DNA of 64,000 nucleotides from Camillea tinctor (Eukaryota; Ascomycota; Sordariomycetes; Xylariales; Xylariaceae), in assembly GCA_022578605.1 (NCBI GenBank), contig MU394091.1, forward strand, positions 186,001 through 250,000, given 5' to 3'. Positions 12,691 through 24,397 of this stretch are shown in pieces; within the stretch, counting starts at the first letter, position 1, and the number at the start of each line of letters is the position of its first letter. A program made the translations under genes and the position numbers. The notes beneath the pieces are model-generated. The model searched no databases, was not told the origin of the DNA, and saw nothing but the letters and a program-made list of their open reading frames with translations.

Positions 12691-14664
12691 CTAACCACCG
12701 ATGATCTCCGTCCCGCCGCTCGCGTACTGCGAGCACATGTCCACGCACCGGCCATTGCAGCGCTTCAGCTCGATAGCGAGCTCCTCCCCCTGGCAGTCGT
12801 TCTGGCAGACGCCCATGCAGCCCTCGTACGTCACAGCACCGGTCATGATGACGGGGCCGTTTTGCAGGGGCGCGGGGCCGTGTCTCTTCTCGATGGCGTC
12901 TTCTCTGGGGAGGATGCCCGCGCCCACGTGCGTGAAGTCGGCGCATTGCGCCTCACAGTCGTTGTCGCACTGAGAGAGGTTTATAGCCGCCATTTCAAGA
13001 TTGGTGCAGTCGGATTTGCAGCTCGCCATGCAGCCTGAGTAGGTAGTGGCCCCGTTCTCGAGAGTAGGGCCGGATTGCAGGGGTGCGGGGCGCTGTCTCT
13101 TCTCGACAGCGTTTTCTCTAGGGAGGATACCGGCGCTGGCATGGGCGAATCCAGCACACTGTGACTCGCAGTCGTTATCGCATTGGGAGAGTTTGAGGGC
13201 CCCCGTCATTTCGAGATCAGTGCAGTCAGACTTGCAGCTGGCCATGCACCCTTCATACGTAGTCGCGCCATTGCCAAGGGTAGGGCCGGACTGGAGAGGA
13301 GCTGGGCCTGGGTTCTTCTTGGGAGCTGGCTTCGGTTTCGAGTCACCACCGCCGAGAAGACCAGTGAGACCGTCCAGCTGTCTGGGTAGAATACCCGACT
13401 CTGCGTGGGCAAACCCAGCACACTGGTTCTCGCATGAGTCCTCACACTGGGAAAGTTTGAGAGCCCCTGTCATTTCCAGGTCGGTGCAGTCAGATTTGCA
13501 GCCGGACATGCAACCCTCGTATGAGGTAGCACCACTGCCTAGGGTTGGACCAGACTGAAGAGGCTCCGCGCCCTGGTTCTTCTTGGGAGCTGGCTTCGGT
13601 TTAGAGTCGCCGCCGCCGAGGAGGCCGGTGAGACCATCCAGCTGTCTGGGTAGAATTCCAGACTCTGCGTGAGCGAATCGTTCACACCTCTCCTCGCAGC
13701 CGCCAGTGCACTGTGTGAGCTCGAAGGGGATGTTGGCCGTCATGCAGTTGGAATGGCATCTTGACATACACCCCTCATACGTAGTAGCGTCCGTGCCGAC
13801 AGTAGGGCCAGACTGGAGAGGAGCTGGGCCTGAGTTGTGGTGATCTGGGGTAGATTTGCTGTTGTCGGCGAAGAGATCGTTTAGCTGACGAGGTTCCTTT
13901 TCATCTCGCTTCCCAAAGATGCTCGAGTGTATGTGGGCAAAGTCGGCACATTGCGCCTCGCAGTCATTGTCGCACTGAGAGAGGTTTATAGCCGCCATTT
14001 CAAGATCGGTGCAGTCAGATTTGCAGCTCGCCATGCAGCCTGAGTATGTAGTGGCGCCGGAGCCAAGGGCCGGGCCAGATTGCAAAGGCGCGGGGCGATC
14101 CTGACGCTTGGCCTTGTCTTCGATGACGATTACGGACTGGTCGGCAGTGGAGCATACCGCAGAGCAGGAATCGCGGCATTGGGTGAACTCAGCGAAGGGG
14201 ATACCCACGTAGTAGCAATCCTCGTCACACTTGATAGCGCAGTCGGTGGCAGATTGCCCAGGGATTGTGGGAACTGGAGCGGGAGCTTCGTAGGGTGGAA
14301 GGGCAGCCTCGTTCGCTGGCATGTGCCGTTTCTGGCTGGCATCCTTTCCATCAGGGCATTCATCAAGACAGCTTGTCAGGCAGACCATTACGCCAGCAAT
14401 ACCGTCGTTCTCATCGGTGCACTTTTTATTGCAACCGCAGTCAGATTTGGGGTCAATACTGGGGTTATATAAATCATGGGCGTCGAGATTTCCATCGTGC
14501 TGAAAGCCATCTTCTTGACGCGGTGAGTTATTGTGTGTCGACTCGCCTCGCATCCTACATGATACTTGTTAGCGATAAATATACCGATAAAGTGAAGGGA
14601 CCTACATGATCGGTTTGGCCATGATGGCGGGCAGCAGACCCGCGAGCACAATTTGGCTCAACAT
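12691..14664 (-). CDS. Secreted cysteine-rich tandem-repeat protein, possibly Kex2-processed
   Basis: Spliced CDS is complement(join(12691..14554,14606..14664)), 640 aa. A first exon of 59 bp encodes MLSQIVLAGLLPAIMAKPIM, a signal peptide. A 51-bp intron (GTAGGT...TAG) joins it in frame to the long exon. The mature part has a divergent N-terminal Cys block and then seven modules, each with six Cys in the order CX3CX3C-X11-13-CX3CX3C, usually preceded by a PLQSGP...TYEGC linker. Some modules are separated by dibasic sites (AIEKRHGP, AVEKRQRP, KAKRQDRP, IFGKRDEK) or by ILPRQL, which suggests Kex2-type cleavage into Cys-rich units. Two linkers carry a Gly/Lys/Pro-rich insert (GGGDSKPKPAPKKN). 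I know no named family for it. Effector-like, cell-wall or Kex2-processed repeat protein are possibilities. No RiPP tailoring gene is next to it. Confidence 0.85.
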
Positions 14665-16782
14665 CTTGAGAGCTGAGACGGAGACACAGCCCTATGGTTT
14701 TCCAAGTATAGACTGGATAGCGTTTTTTCGTTTTCTCTTTCTCTTCTTCTCTTCTCTTGCTGCAACTCTGCTGTCCCTGCTGAGTGCTCCTGGTTAACCC
14801 CCTGTCCGGTCCGAGGACGGACTAGGCATGCTTTATAGAAGTTGATTTACCTAGCCAGCGTCTGGGAATTCCATAAAGTTAAGACTCACAGAATCGAGGG
14901 AGCACCCGTCGAGTAAGTATCTTGTCGATCCGATCGCCTCCAAGGGCGGGAAATGTTATTCGAAATTGCTCTACATAGTGAGGGATGGCGATGGAGGATA
15001 AACAATGCGCCTGGGCTGGAATTGGGTTGGCTCTGGCGAATTAAGCTGTCTTAGATATTCAGATTCGCTGTTGTAGGTTCAACCCCTAGTTGGCGATATC
15101 CTACGTAAATCCATTCCAATGTCTTTTTAATGTTGAATAGTAGTAAAATAATACTCGGCACGTGTCACTCTGTGAAGTCTGATCCATCCCCTGAAACATC
15201 CAGGAACCGGTTGAATTGGCGTGTCTTCTGACCAAGCTGGATGGACTCTGGGGATGGACTCTGGGGATGGACTCTGGGGATGGATGCCTCGACATATCAA
15301 CTATTCCAAATTTTGTACGAACTTGTGCAAGACCTCATCATCGACATGTCCAGGAGAGTGATGTAACTGGCATTGACTGTTTGCTTTCTCGTCTGCTAGT
15401 ACTAGTAGCGTCCATACATAACTTAGTAGTTATACGCATTTATCTGGATGAGACTGAGGCTGACGGCGAAATTACTTTGCTTTTTCGAGCTCTACAATTA
15501 TTGCCCCTGAGCCAGAATTAGCTTTCTTTTTTTGAATTACAATGAAACTTGATTCACGGCATCACGGGATGTTAGCACGAAAGGAAGTCTGTTCACCCGT
15601 CTCTTGTGGAGTTGGGGGGGTTTTGGTTGGATGCCCATGATTGATATCATGGAGAAGAAATATACTAGGATCAAATTTGACAATTGTAGGGACACCAAAA
15701 CCTCATTCATTCTCCTATAGAATGTTAGGGTAATTGGGGAAGATGGATTCCAAGAGGGGGGAGGGGAAATATGATCGAGAGAGGTTGATGATGTTACTAG
15801 GAGAAGAGAAAGGAGAGAACCTTACCTATCTAAGTATCTATCTAAGTACCTAGGTTAGGTAGTCTGCTAGTGTAGAACTTTGATCGGAACCTTCCAGGTC
15901 GATTGACAGCTTGGTGCTTTGCTGGCTAGCGGGCCATAAAGTTGGCGCTAACGAGATCGAATGGGTAAGGTCCAAGCTCCTACCTGTTCCTAGCCTGCCT
16001 AGGTATGTAACCTCTTAACTTTTAGCTTCCATCCATGGATCTCAGCTCTTCGTCTAGCCTCCCCCCCTCGACCCGACCCGACCGACCGCCTTTTTTGGGA
16101 GGTGGCCCCGCCTTGTTTTGTACATAGTAGTTACAGATTTAGTACTGCAGCTACGTAGGTAGGCAGGTAGGGTACATCTCAAAAATGCCCCCTCCTTACC
16201 GATGGATTTACCTAAACCTACACTAGCTCCAACAAAGTCGTCAGCATCACTTACACCACCACTTACACCATCACTTACTACACCATCATCGTCATCATCA
16301 TCATAACCACAACCAATAAACTTGCCAACCTGTTTTTTTTTTCGGGTATCAATACAAATAAATCATGGTAAATAAACAACAACAACCAACCCACTTAAGA
16401 GAACTGTAATATTTTCAACCTATAATATCCTATACTACACTAGTGTTTCAATGCATCTCTTTTTCTTTTGGGTCTAGGTGAGGGTGGGATTGGAGTTTTG
16501 AGGTGGCTGGTAAAAGAAAAAAACCACAACGGAACAACAACGACGATAAAAATCCCACCCTCTAACTCTACTACCCCCCCGGCCTCTATCAAACTTGCGG
16601 CAAATCAATTCTACTCTTTTTACCAGCCTCTTCTTATATGCAAACAATTTATACAACTAGATTACCGCCCAACCTCCAACCATATTTGATTCTCTCTTCC
16701 TATCTCTCCGTTATTATGAATTTCTCTCCTCTTTTCCGAAATTCTGCAACAACCCATATGTCGTGCGAGTATCTATAGCAGT
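14665..16782. other. Divergent intergenic region
   Basis: This 2.1-kb stretch lies between the Cys-rich repeat gene (minus) and the DUF3433-type gene (plus), so it should contain both promoters. No credible ORF is present. It includes a 13-bp tandem repeat (15241-15279), TAGGT-type palindromes (15845-15862, 16155-16170), a run of ATC/TCA trinucleotides (16255-16305) and a pyrimidine-rich leader in front of 16783. Confidence 0.55.
15241..15279. repeat. Three exact copies of a 13-bp repeat
   Basis: The unit ATGGACTCTGGGG is repeated three times head to tail and followed by a partial fourth copy (ATGGA). It sits in the intergenic region upstream of the Cys-rich gene. No function is apparent. 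Confidence 0.9.
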
Positions 16783-19600
16783 ATGAACTTTCAGTCCTTT
16801 AACTCTGACTATGTTGAGCCGAGTCGTAAGTTTTATATGTTTTCTTTTTCTTATACTGCAATGCTGACCGTTTTTTCTTTTCTTTTTTCTTTGGCTTGAT
16901 CTAGAGTCGTATCCAGCCTACAGGTTCAACACGTCGGTGGCTTCACCGCCCACGCCCACATCATCCCAAGCTACTATAATTCGGGATCCGCCCTCTGAGG
17001 TCAACTCTGCAGCTGCACCCGAACCCAGCATTGATTCAGAGCCTCCGCCGCCTTCTTCCTACCCAACCGCTATACCCCACGCCCCAACGCCGCCTGGGCC
17101 CGGATCGTCCTCTACTCCTTCTGAGCTGGAGATCTACGGTCCTGATCGATACGCTGGCCATCAGCTTGCTCGTCCTGACGATATATCTTCCCTCCAGTCT
17201 ACCCCCGCCCCCCAACTCAACAAACCCCAAGCTGCTATCCTGATGGTTGCTCCTCCGCCAGATCCTGTCATGGCGAGAGACTTCAAAGACGACTTGGCCA
17301 GAGCTGCCAGCGTGGTCACCCCCGGAGTAGACGACGGCCCATACATACGCTATGCTATCGAGGCCCTTACCCACCAGCGAGAAGACGGTAGGGGGATATC
17401 CGAGAATTCTTCACCCGGCGACCCCAATGCTCCGAGACAGCATATCGTCCCATTACCAAGCCATGCTGTGAACCGGTCTCCTTTGGCGCATCGCCAGCCG
17501 GAGCCCGCCGCCGGTGCATCTCCTGAGGTACATCGGAACGACGCCGGCAAACGGGAGGGTGGGAGGATAACCGACTCTATGTCTTCCGAGGAACTCCTTC
17601 ATGCCAGACGAAGACGCCGAGAGGAAATCAGGAAACTCTTTCCCGATGCTCCTCCCAATGCTGAATTAGACGGGACCGACTTTAATGTCGAGGATGATCT
17701 CCCACCCGTGGAATATGGTCCTCAGCCTCAGCGCAGCGACCATAGTCCTCCGAGGAACGTCGAAGTTTGGCAAGCTCGGCCTGACAACGGCGATGCTGAG
17801 AAGGCCAGCCCGTTTGTCACGCCCCTGACCTTCAAGCCTTGGATATTGCGGTCAACATCGTTGTTGCTGCTGATCACGTTTTGTGTCTTGATGATAGCCG
17901 CTCTAATTTTCTGCGCCATATACTCCGTTGGCCGCAATGGGTTTCTCGCCTACGATTCTAACTACGGCGGCTACTATTTTCTATTCCGAATGCTACCGCA
18001 GCTGTTAGGGGCCATTCTCGTTATATGGTCACAGTGTATCCTCGCTGCAGCATTCCGGATTCTGCCCTTCTCAGCTATGGCTTCCGAAGACCGGCGTCAA
18101 CGACGAAACGCTGTTTTCCTGCCCTTGTACATCAAGTCATTCCTGTGGCCGCAACTAACTGGCGATTGGACTACCTGGGTCCCTGCGTTCAATATCTGGC
18201 TGATGAGCATTACCATACCACTTCAGAGCAGCGTCTTCACGGTCGTCCTAGTTGATGGGGTTTGGACCTGGTCAACTGTTCAGGGGGTAGCCTGGACATT
18301 GGTGGCCCTCTACGTTTCTTTAATACTATCGCTCATAGTCATGTTTGTCTTTTGGCGTCGGAGGCGGACTGGTATGATGAACGGGTGGGATCTTCGAACT
18401 CTGGCCGACATCATCTTTCTGGTCTCGCAGAGCAACTCACTACCGCAATATCGTGGGCTTGAGGTGGCAGAGACGCGGAAGCAGATGCGACAAGTTCTCG
18501 ATGGCACGGCCGAGAAGCTGGGATTTTGGTCTACGCCCGAGGTACCTGAGAATCCCGTATTCTATGGAATTGGTGTCCCTACTACAGACGAAGACCTTGA
18601 GATGGAGAAGTTGGATAGGAAAGACTGGGCTAACCAGCGGACGAGGCCTACCACACCGCCTGATGCTACGGGCCCGCAGGAGAGAGTTGATGTGCGTAGC
18701 CGCTACCTTCCTTGGTGCTTCCGTGATAGTCAGATCATTCTGTTCGTCGTGGCAGGTACTGTCTTGCTGGTCGCTTTGATCGTTGTCTCATTCCTCCGCT
18801 CTACGGATGTGAGGTCAGGGTTTATTCCTGGTCTGAGTGCTGCCCCTGTCGCCGGTGCATTTTCTCCCGCCGACTTCCTCTACTCGTTCATCCCCTCATT
18901 AATTGGGCTCCTCTTTTGGCTCATGTTCCAATCTCTTGACATGACACTACGTATCTTAGCACCGTGGGGAGAGCTTGCACGCGAGGAGGGTTCACGAGCG
19001 GAGACATCGCTTCTCTTGGATTACGCAGCTTGTCTGCCGTGGGAATCGACATACAAGGCCCTTAAGCATCGGCACTGGCGGGTTGCGTTTATCACGTTCC
19101 TTTCGCCGTTGTTGGTTCTACTCCCTGTGCTTGGTGGAGGTTTGTTCATGGCGTTGACTCCGCCGTCCGGCATTGTTCGCATGTTCCCAAACAATCCCAC
19201 CTTCGCCATCATCCTCACGCTTCTGGTCTTGTACCTCCTGGCGCTTGCCTCTCTCGTACCCCGCCGCCAGCAGTTCCGCCTGCCCCATGCCGTCACTTCT
19301 CTAGCTGAGATCATCAGTTTTTGCTGCAATGAACAACTGCGCACCGACCCGGCCTTCGACTTTGAGCGGGTATACAGCCACACAGCTTTGAGAGGACAGC
19401 TCGACTGCGGGCTTGATTGGCATCGACAAGGACGCTGGAGCTTTGGCGCCGGTCGCAACAACGACGAGCGTATTGGCATCAAGCGTTTCAGTAAATTCAC
19501 CGTCAACCCTAAGAAGCTCCGCCAGTACGACAAGCGGGCCAGAGGCCAGCTCATCTCTACCCCACTGCCCCGTGGCAGTGGTTCTCTCTATGGCAACTAG
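16783..19600 (+). CDS. Multi-pass membrane protein of the fungal DUF3433 type
   Basis: Spliced CDS is join(16783..16825,16905..19600), 912 aa. The first exon encodes only MNFQSFNSDYVEPS plus one base. A 79-bp intron (GTAAGT...CTAG, branch-like GCTGAC) links it in frame to SYPAYRFNTS, so the gene starts well before the first in-frame GTG at 16937. Residues 1 to about 325 are Pro/Ser-rich and probably cytosolic. From about residue 328 come seven or more membrane segments, with two similar halves (a helix plus a hydrophobic pair around FRMLPQLLGA and YSFIPSLIGLLFWLMFQSLD). Signature stretches LRILAPW, LLDYAACLPW and LSPLLVLLPVLGGGLF match the DUF3433 domain as I recall it. The function is unknown; a plasma-membrane or cell-wall-related role is only a guess. 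No signal peptide is seen. Confidence 0.85.
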
Positions 19601-22600
19601 GTGGGGCCCAGTGGTATGAGAATTTACCTACACCGTTTTTCTTCACTTCATTGTGTATTATTTCCACCATGGCTTTCCTTCCATGGGACCATGTCTATAT
19701 TACGAAAGATCAAAAAAGATATGCATGCGAGCTGTACGATCTCAATTAATAATTTAACTCGAAAGGACGGAGAGGGATCTAACTACTTAACGCATAATGG
19801 ATAATGGAGCTCACGGGGCTATGTTTTTTTTACGAGAACGTTGTTAGGAGTTTGGAGATTTGCGGACACGATTTACCATGAGATAATGCTGATTTTACGG
19901 GATATTTATTGATTTTTATGAGATTGAAAACTTGCTTATCTATGGCTATTATTTAGGCAACGTTTTATTCACCCATGTGTCCGTTTTCCTACGACTGAAT
20001 CTTCGATGGATGTGGTTTCGGTTGCAAGTGATTTTCCGGTCTTTTCTTGATACCAATCAACCTTGGATTTAGCTAGCTGGCGACTTAGCCAGGCAGTTGG
20101 ACTAATATAACTCCACGGGAGATACATAATCGAATACTCGGTCGGCATACGATATCACAAGCTTGATTTCAATTTACCTAGTGTTGCAATCCCGTCTTTC
20201 TCCTTGTCTTTCCTGGAACAGGGCAACCTAGTATTATTGAGCGCAGGTGAATGTTTTCTGCATATACCAATGTCTCGAGCGTGGGAATTAGCGTTTGCTG
20301 TAGGTTGCGACAAGTCGTCAACAAGTTGGAGATCACAACGCGACAACTACCTGGGGTTAGGGATAGGTATGGCCAATTCGTGGGCTACCTTGGGCTTTTC
20401 CTATCGCCTATTAGCGGATAGTGTAGGCTACGATCGGATAGTATGACCTCACCCAAGGGAACGCGTGGGTTAATCATACATACCATAGGTAGGTAGGTAT
20501 ACGTATGGATGGGATGAACGCCAAACTATGTCATTAGGCTCGCATGCATCAACGATTACTGACGAACGATACATACTAAGTGTACAAACCTACACATTGG
20601 GTGTCAATGGGCTAACCTAACTTAGTTCCCCTTGTTCCCACCCCTCGTACTCCCCATGAACTGGTCGAGTTTGCTTGCTACTTCTTATTCTGAGTATTGG
20701 GCCTACATAGCGATGCACGTGGAATTATCATGTACGCGGGTTCTGGTATCACGTACATCAAACGCGCGCGTGTATGGGATATGATCTGGGATTTGCTTCC
20801 GAACCCCCGCCTCCCCCCTTTTCGGTACCCCCTATAACCTGCCTTCCCTTTCCCCTTAACCCCATCCTGCTCTCAGCTCTGACAGGTCAATCATGGGTAG
20901 CTCGAAATCGGGGGAAGACTGGGTTGCGGGCTGTGTGCTGAAGAGACTAAGGATGAGAAGAGAGCTATCCTAGTGAGATGCGTGACACACGAAGTCCGAA
21001 ACAGCTTGCTTGCTCGGGGTCGATTGATTGCTGGTCTAGGCTATATCTAACTTTTTTTTAAACCTGTTCGCTGCGGGAATTTTCTTGGATTCCGTTACAC
21101 GCAGTGGCAGGCAGGGGAGGGGGGGTTGAAGATAATGCAAAGGCGAGACGATAGAGGGGGAAGGGATAGATGGGAGCAGAGAAAGGGGAAGAGCAAAGGA
21201 AGGAAACCCTTGCCAACAAAGAGAATGGTAAGAAAACAGGATAGCTATCTAGCTTGACTAGGGGTAAATAAGAGACGCGGTCGTTCTGGGCATATCGACC
21301 TCTCCGCGTGTGTCTGACGCGGAGAAATAAGCGCGAGACAAAGACGATGGAGAAAGATAGCTAAGGTGAACCAAAGGAGAGACAAGTAATATCATATAAA
21401 ATATTCTAATTTCCTTTTTCTCTCTCTCACACTAATTTACTCTATCCATTACTACATATCTGGCTTTCCCGCCCGCGTGATTCCAATTCTTGTAGTGGTT
21501 GGTTGGTTGGTTGGTTGGTTGGTATGTGATAGGTTACAATCAAATTTATTGGGAGGAAAAGTCTCCTGGGAAGACATGGAAGAAAATGAAATCGATAGTT
21601 AGGTTGGATACCTAGGCATGCACTTAATAAAACAGACCTAGATACTAGTAGAATAGGTAATATACACACATGCCTACTATTATTGGTACTAAGATCATAA
21701 TAAGAAACTATTGAACCTTGATGATATGGGCAAGTAAATAGTAGATAGTAAATAGTGATAATAACAACAATAGTACCCGCCAAACAACGGAACTTTTGAT
21801 TCAGTTGGCCTCCCGTAAGGTCTTGCAACCGTGTGGTTTTCTTGTTTATGTTTTCCCGTTGTTGTTTATGCGATTCCCTAGTAGTACCGGTCTATGCTAT
21901 GATGTGTGTACGATCTCTCTCTCGGATGAAAACTTTTTTTTTGAAATTTCCTAGACTGGTTGGTCTCTCGTTCTTCTCCGAATAATCGAGCCCCCAGCCT
22001 ACCTGATAACCTAACTTACACACATAATACACAACACGCCATTTTTACCCCTTTTCCCCACTTCCTCCTCTCCCTCCTTTTTTTTTTTGCGCGTGCCTAA
22101 GAGCAAAATTGTAGAAACATAGTAGCTAAACCTTTTGTGTTGTGGTTACTGTTGTACAGAGAGACTGCCGTAGGAGGCGTCTTGTTTTTTTTACTAGTAT
22201 AAGGAAATGGTTGGTAGTGTTTAATGCCGGTAACAGCAGTAGTAGATGTCGTAGTTGTTGTGGTTGTGGTACTAGATATTGGAGAGAGAAAAAAAGGAAA
22301 TGATCCTAAGCCCGTAATTTGACGAGGCTGGTCATAGATAGAATAATAAGAAAAGAAAAAAAGGAAAAATAAAAATAAAGGATTGTGTGTGTATCATCGT
22401 ACATGAGGGAACCGTTTCGCTCGTATTTTCGTCTCTCTTTTGCGTTTCGTGTGTGCTTCCTCGTGTCCCGCCCCTTTTTGGCATCTTGTCGTCGTAAAAG
22501 ACCCGCGACCAAGAGGATCAACCCCGATCGAATTCGTACATGTTGTGTGTGCTTCGTTTCGGCTTAAGGTAGCGTTATGCTCAATGTTTTTGTGGCATGT

Positions 22601-23026
22601 GCTTGGTGTTTTTTGTTTCGTTTTCCTTATTTCTCGTTTCGCTAGATAATCTCCATGGTCGGTCGTTGTTGTCGTGGTCATACCATTAGAACCCCCCTTT
22701 CCCGCCATCCGTCGTGCCCGACCACCCCAAACCAGAACTCCGATTCACAAGCCATGATGCGTGAGCATGTCGGTCTTTTCGCTTCAAAAACGTACAGATA
22801 CGTAGGCTATGCATAGAGTGATGCAAAAGAAACCATGAGAGAGCGTGATAGATTGAAAAAGAAAAAAAGGAGGAAAAAGATAATGAATGAAAGAATGTAG
22901 CGTAAGCAACGTAAACCGTGCTGACTATTCGCAGCCCGTTGGTGAGTAAAAGGCGCCAAGAAGAGTAATGAGTGCGTGAATCGTAGCAATTCCCTACCTC
23001 CCTCCCATTTTGCTAGTAGCAGTGAT
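19601..23026. other. Convergent intergenic region, 3.4 kb, no supported gene
   Basis: Both flanking genes point inward. ORFs are at most 128 codons and have no family signature. The region has AT-rich low-complexity tracts, a GGTT microsatellite (21497-21522), TAGGTA-type motifs (20485) and poly-T tracts. Part of it must be 3' UTR. The remainder holds nothing I can name. Confidence 0.5.
21497..21522. repeat. (GGTT)6 microsatellite
   Basis: Six tetranucleotide units (the last partial) lie within the convergent intergenic region. No coding context. Confidence 0.9.
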
Positions 23027-24397
23027 TCACCGGCTCATGAACCCCCCGAGGATCCTCCCTAGGCTGCCTCCTCGCTTGCGCGACAGACTTCCGTGGCGCC
23101 TGTACTCGTCGTCATTGTTCTTCTTGTCGAACTCGGCGCTGCCCAGCGTGGGCGTCACCTGAGTGCGCCCCCGCTGTTTCTCGCTCGCGCTCTTCTTGTG
23201 GCCAAGGCCCCGCGCGATCCGCTTCGCTATGCGGGCGGCCGTCTCGCCGTCGGATCCCCGCCGCCGCGAGTGCGCCCCATTGTCCGAATCCGACTCGTCA
23301 TCTGAGTCGAACTCGAAAACTGAGACGAAATGCTGCGGCTGTTGTTGTGGTTGCTGCTGGTGCTGGTGTTGCTGAGGCGGGTCGGGAAGGGGTCCGGTTG
23401 GAGGAGCCGATGGGGGCGGCAGATGCAGGTGCAGGGCTTGTGTACGTAGCATGGGTGCCGTGGGCTTGAGGAGAGGCGCTAGAGGTGTGGTGGCGTTATG
23501 AGAGATGGGTAGGGGTGGGGCGAGGCGCTTCTGCTGGTTTTGAGTCCGGTTATCCCGGAGGGTGAAGGCTGAGTTGCTAGGGCGTAGGCTCTTGGGGACG
23601 GGAGGAGGTGGGTAAGCGGGCGAGACAGGGACGGAGTGTGCTGTGGCCTTAGTGGAGGATGAAGTTGCTGGTCTTGAGAGGAGGTGCGGTGGTGATGGTG
23701 GCAGCGCCTCAGTTGGAGCTGAATAGTGAGGTATGCTATCTAACGGGTGTAGATAGATATTTTGTAATGACCTGTTATACTTCAAAGCAGCGCTCGACCT
23801 TGCTGCTCTCAAAAAGGGCTTTTGCCCGGGCTGTGACGACAGTTCGGGATTCAGCGATGATGTGCGTGGCGGCAGTGCTATTCGCGGGATATTGGTTCGG
23901 AACGGCTTGGGGTACACAGAGTAGGAGACAGGTGCTCGCTTGGTTTCTGGTCGCGGAGCCGAGGGCTGCTCTATAGTGCCTCCTGGTAGGGAATTCGTAG
24001 GCTTAGGCTCAAGGATTAGTTGCGTGATCTTGATGGTAGCGTCCTCAACATCGTGCGATCGATGTGCCGTGGAGTGAACATTGAAGTAATCCCGGCCTTG
24101 TGAAGCCCGGAGGACAGCGGGATATTGCGACTCTGATTCAGGGGTGCTATCGGGCCAGAAGCTATCCCATAGCTCGCTAGCTGATGTATTGTAGTTGCAA
24201 TCGTCTTCGAAGGATGCGTCCGAATCAGAGGCATCGGTCATCCCTGGCAGTGAGCCAGTCGACGTCACCGAAGACCGACTCTTGCTCGGCTCATGACGGC
24301 TTGGTCTATCTGGCCTAGGATATGAAAAGTTGGCACCAAGGTTGCCGGTCCTTGGTAGGAAGGTTGATGTGATCGTTGTCTCTGCCATGACGTCCAT
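23027..24397 (-). CDS. Proline/serine-rich hypothetical fungal protein
   Basis: Intronless, 456 aa. There are two in-frame ATGs four codons apart (24397 and 24388), and either could be used. The protein is mostly disordered: Ser/Pro-rich throughout, with proline clusters around residues 230-350, a Gln/His stretch (QQHQHQQQPQQQPQ), an acidic FEFDSDDESDSDN motif, and a basic C-terminal tail (KRIARGLGHKKS ... RKRGGSLGRILGGFMSR). No enzymatic domain, signal peptide or membrane helix is seen. The amphipathic, basic C-terminus could bind membrane or nucleic acid, but that is inference. Sustained codon-like composition over the whole frame, with no competing long frame, supports it as a real gene. 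It is likely a lineage-restricted fungal protein. Confidence 0.7.
   Translation of the reverse strand: MDVMAETTITSTFLPRTGNLGANFSYPRPDRPSRHEPSKSRSSVTSTGSLPGMTDASDSDASFEDDCNYNTSASELWDSFWPDSTPESESQYPAVLRASQGRDYFNVHSTAHRSHDVEDATIKITQLILEPKPTNSLPGGTIEQPSAPRPETKRAPVSYSVYPKPFRTNIPRIALPPRTSSLNPELSSQPGQKPFLRAARSSAALKYNRSLQNIYLHPLDSIPHYSAPTEALPPSPPHLLSRPATSSSTKATAHSVPVSPAYPPPPVPKSLRPSNSAFTLRDNRTQNQQKRLAPPLPISHNATTPLAPLLKPTAPMLRTQALHLHLPPPSAPPTGPLPDPPQQHQHQQQPQQQPQHFVSVFEFDSDDESDSDNGAHSRRRGSDGETAARIAKRIARGLGHKKSASEKQRGRTQVTPTLGSAEFDKKNNDDEYRRHGSLSRKRGGSLGRILGGFMSR

Noticed and set aside
15030..15105. tRNA-like T-loop sequence GGTTCAACCCC
   Set aside because: No acceptor stem, D-arm or anticodon arm can be folded around it; no tRNA was found elsewhere by eye either.
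21302..21324. CTCCGCGT / ACGCGGAG inverted repeat with a 7-nt loop
   Set aside because: An 8-bp stem of this kind is expected by chance about once in a window this size; there is no other sign of a terminator or structured RNA.
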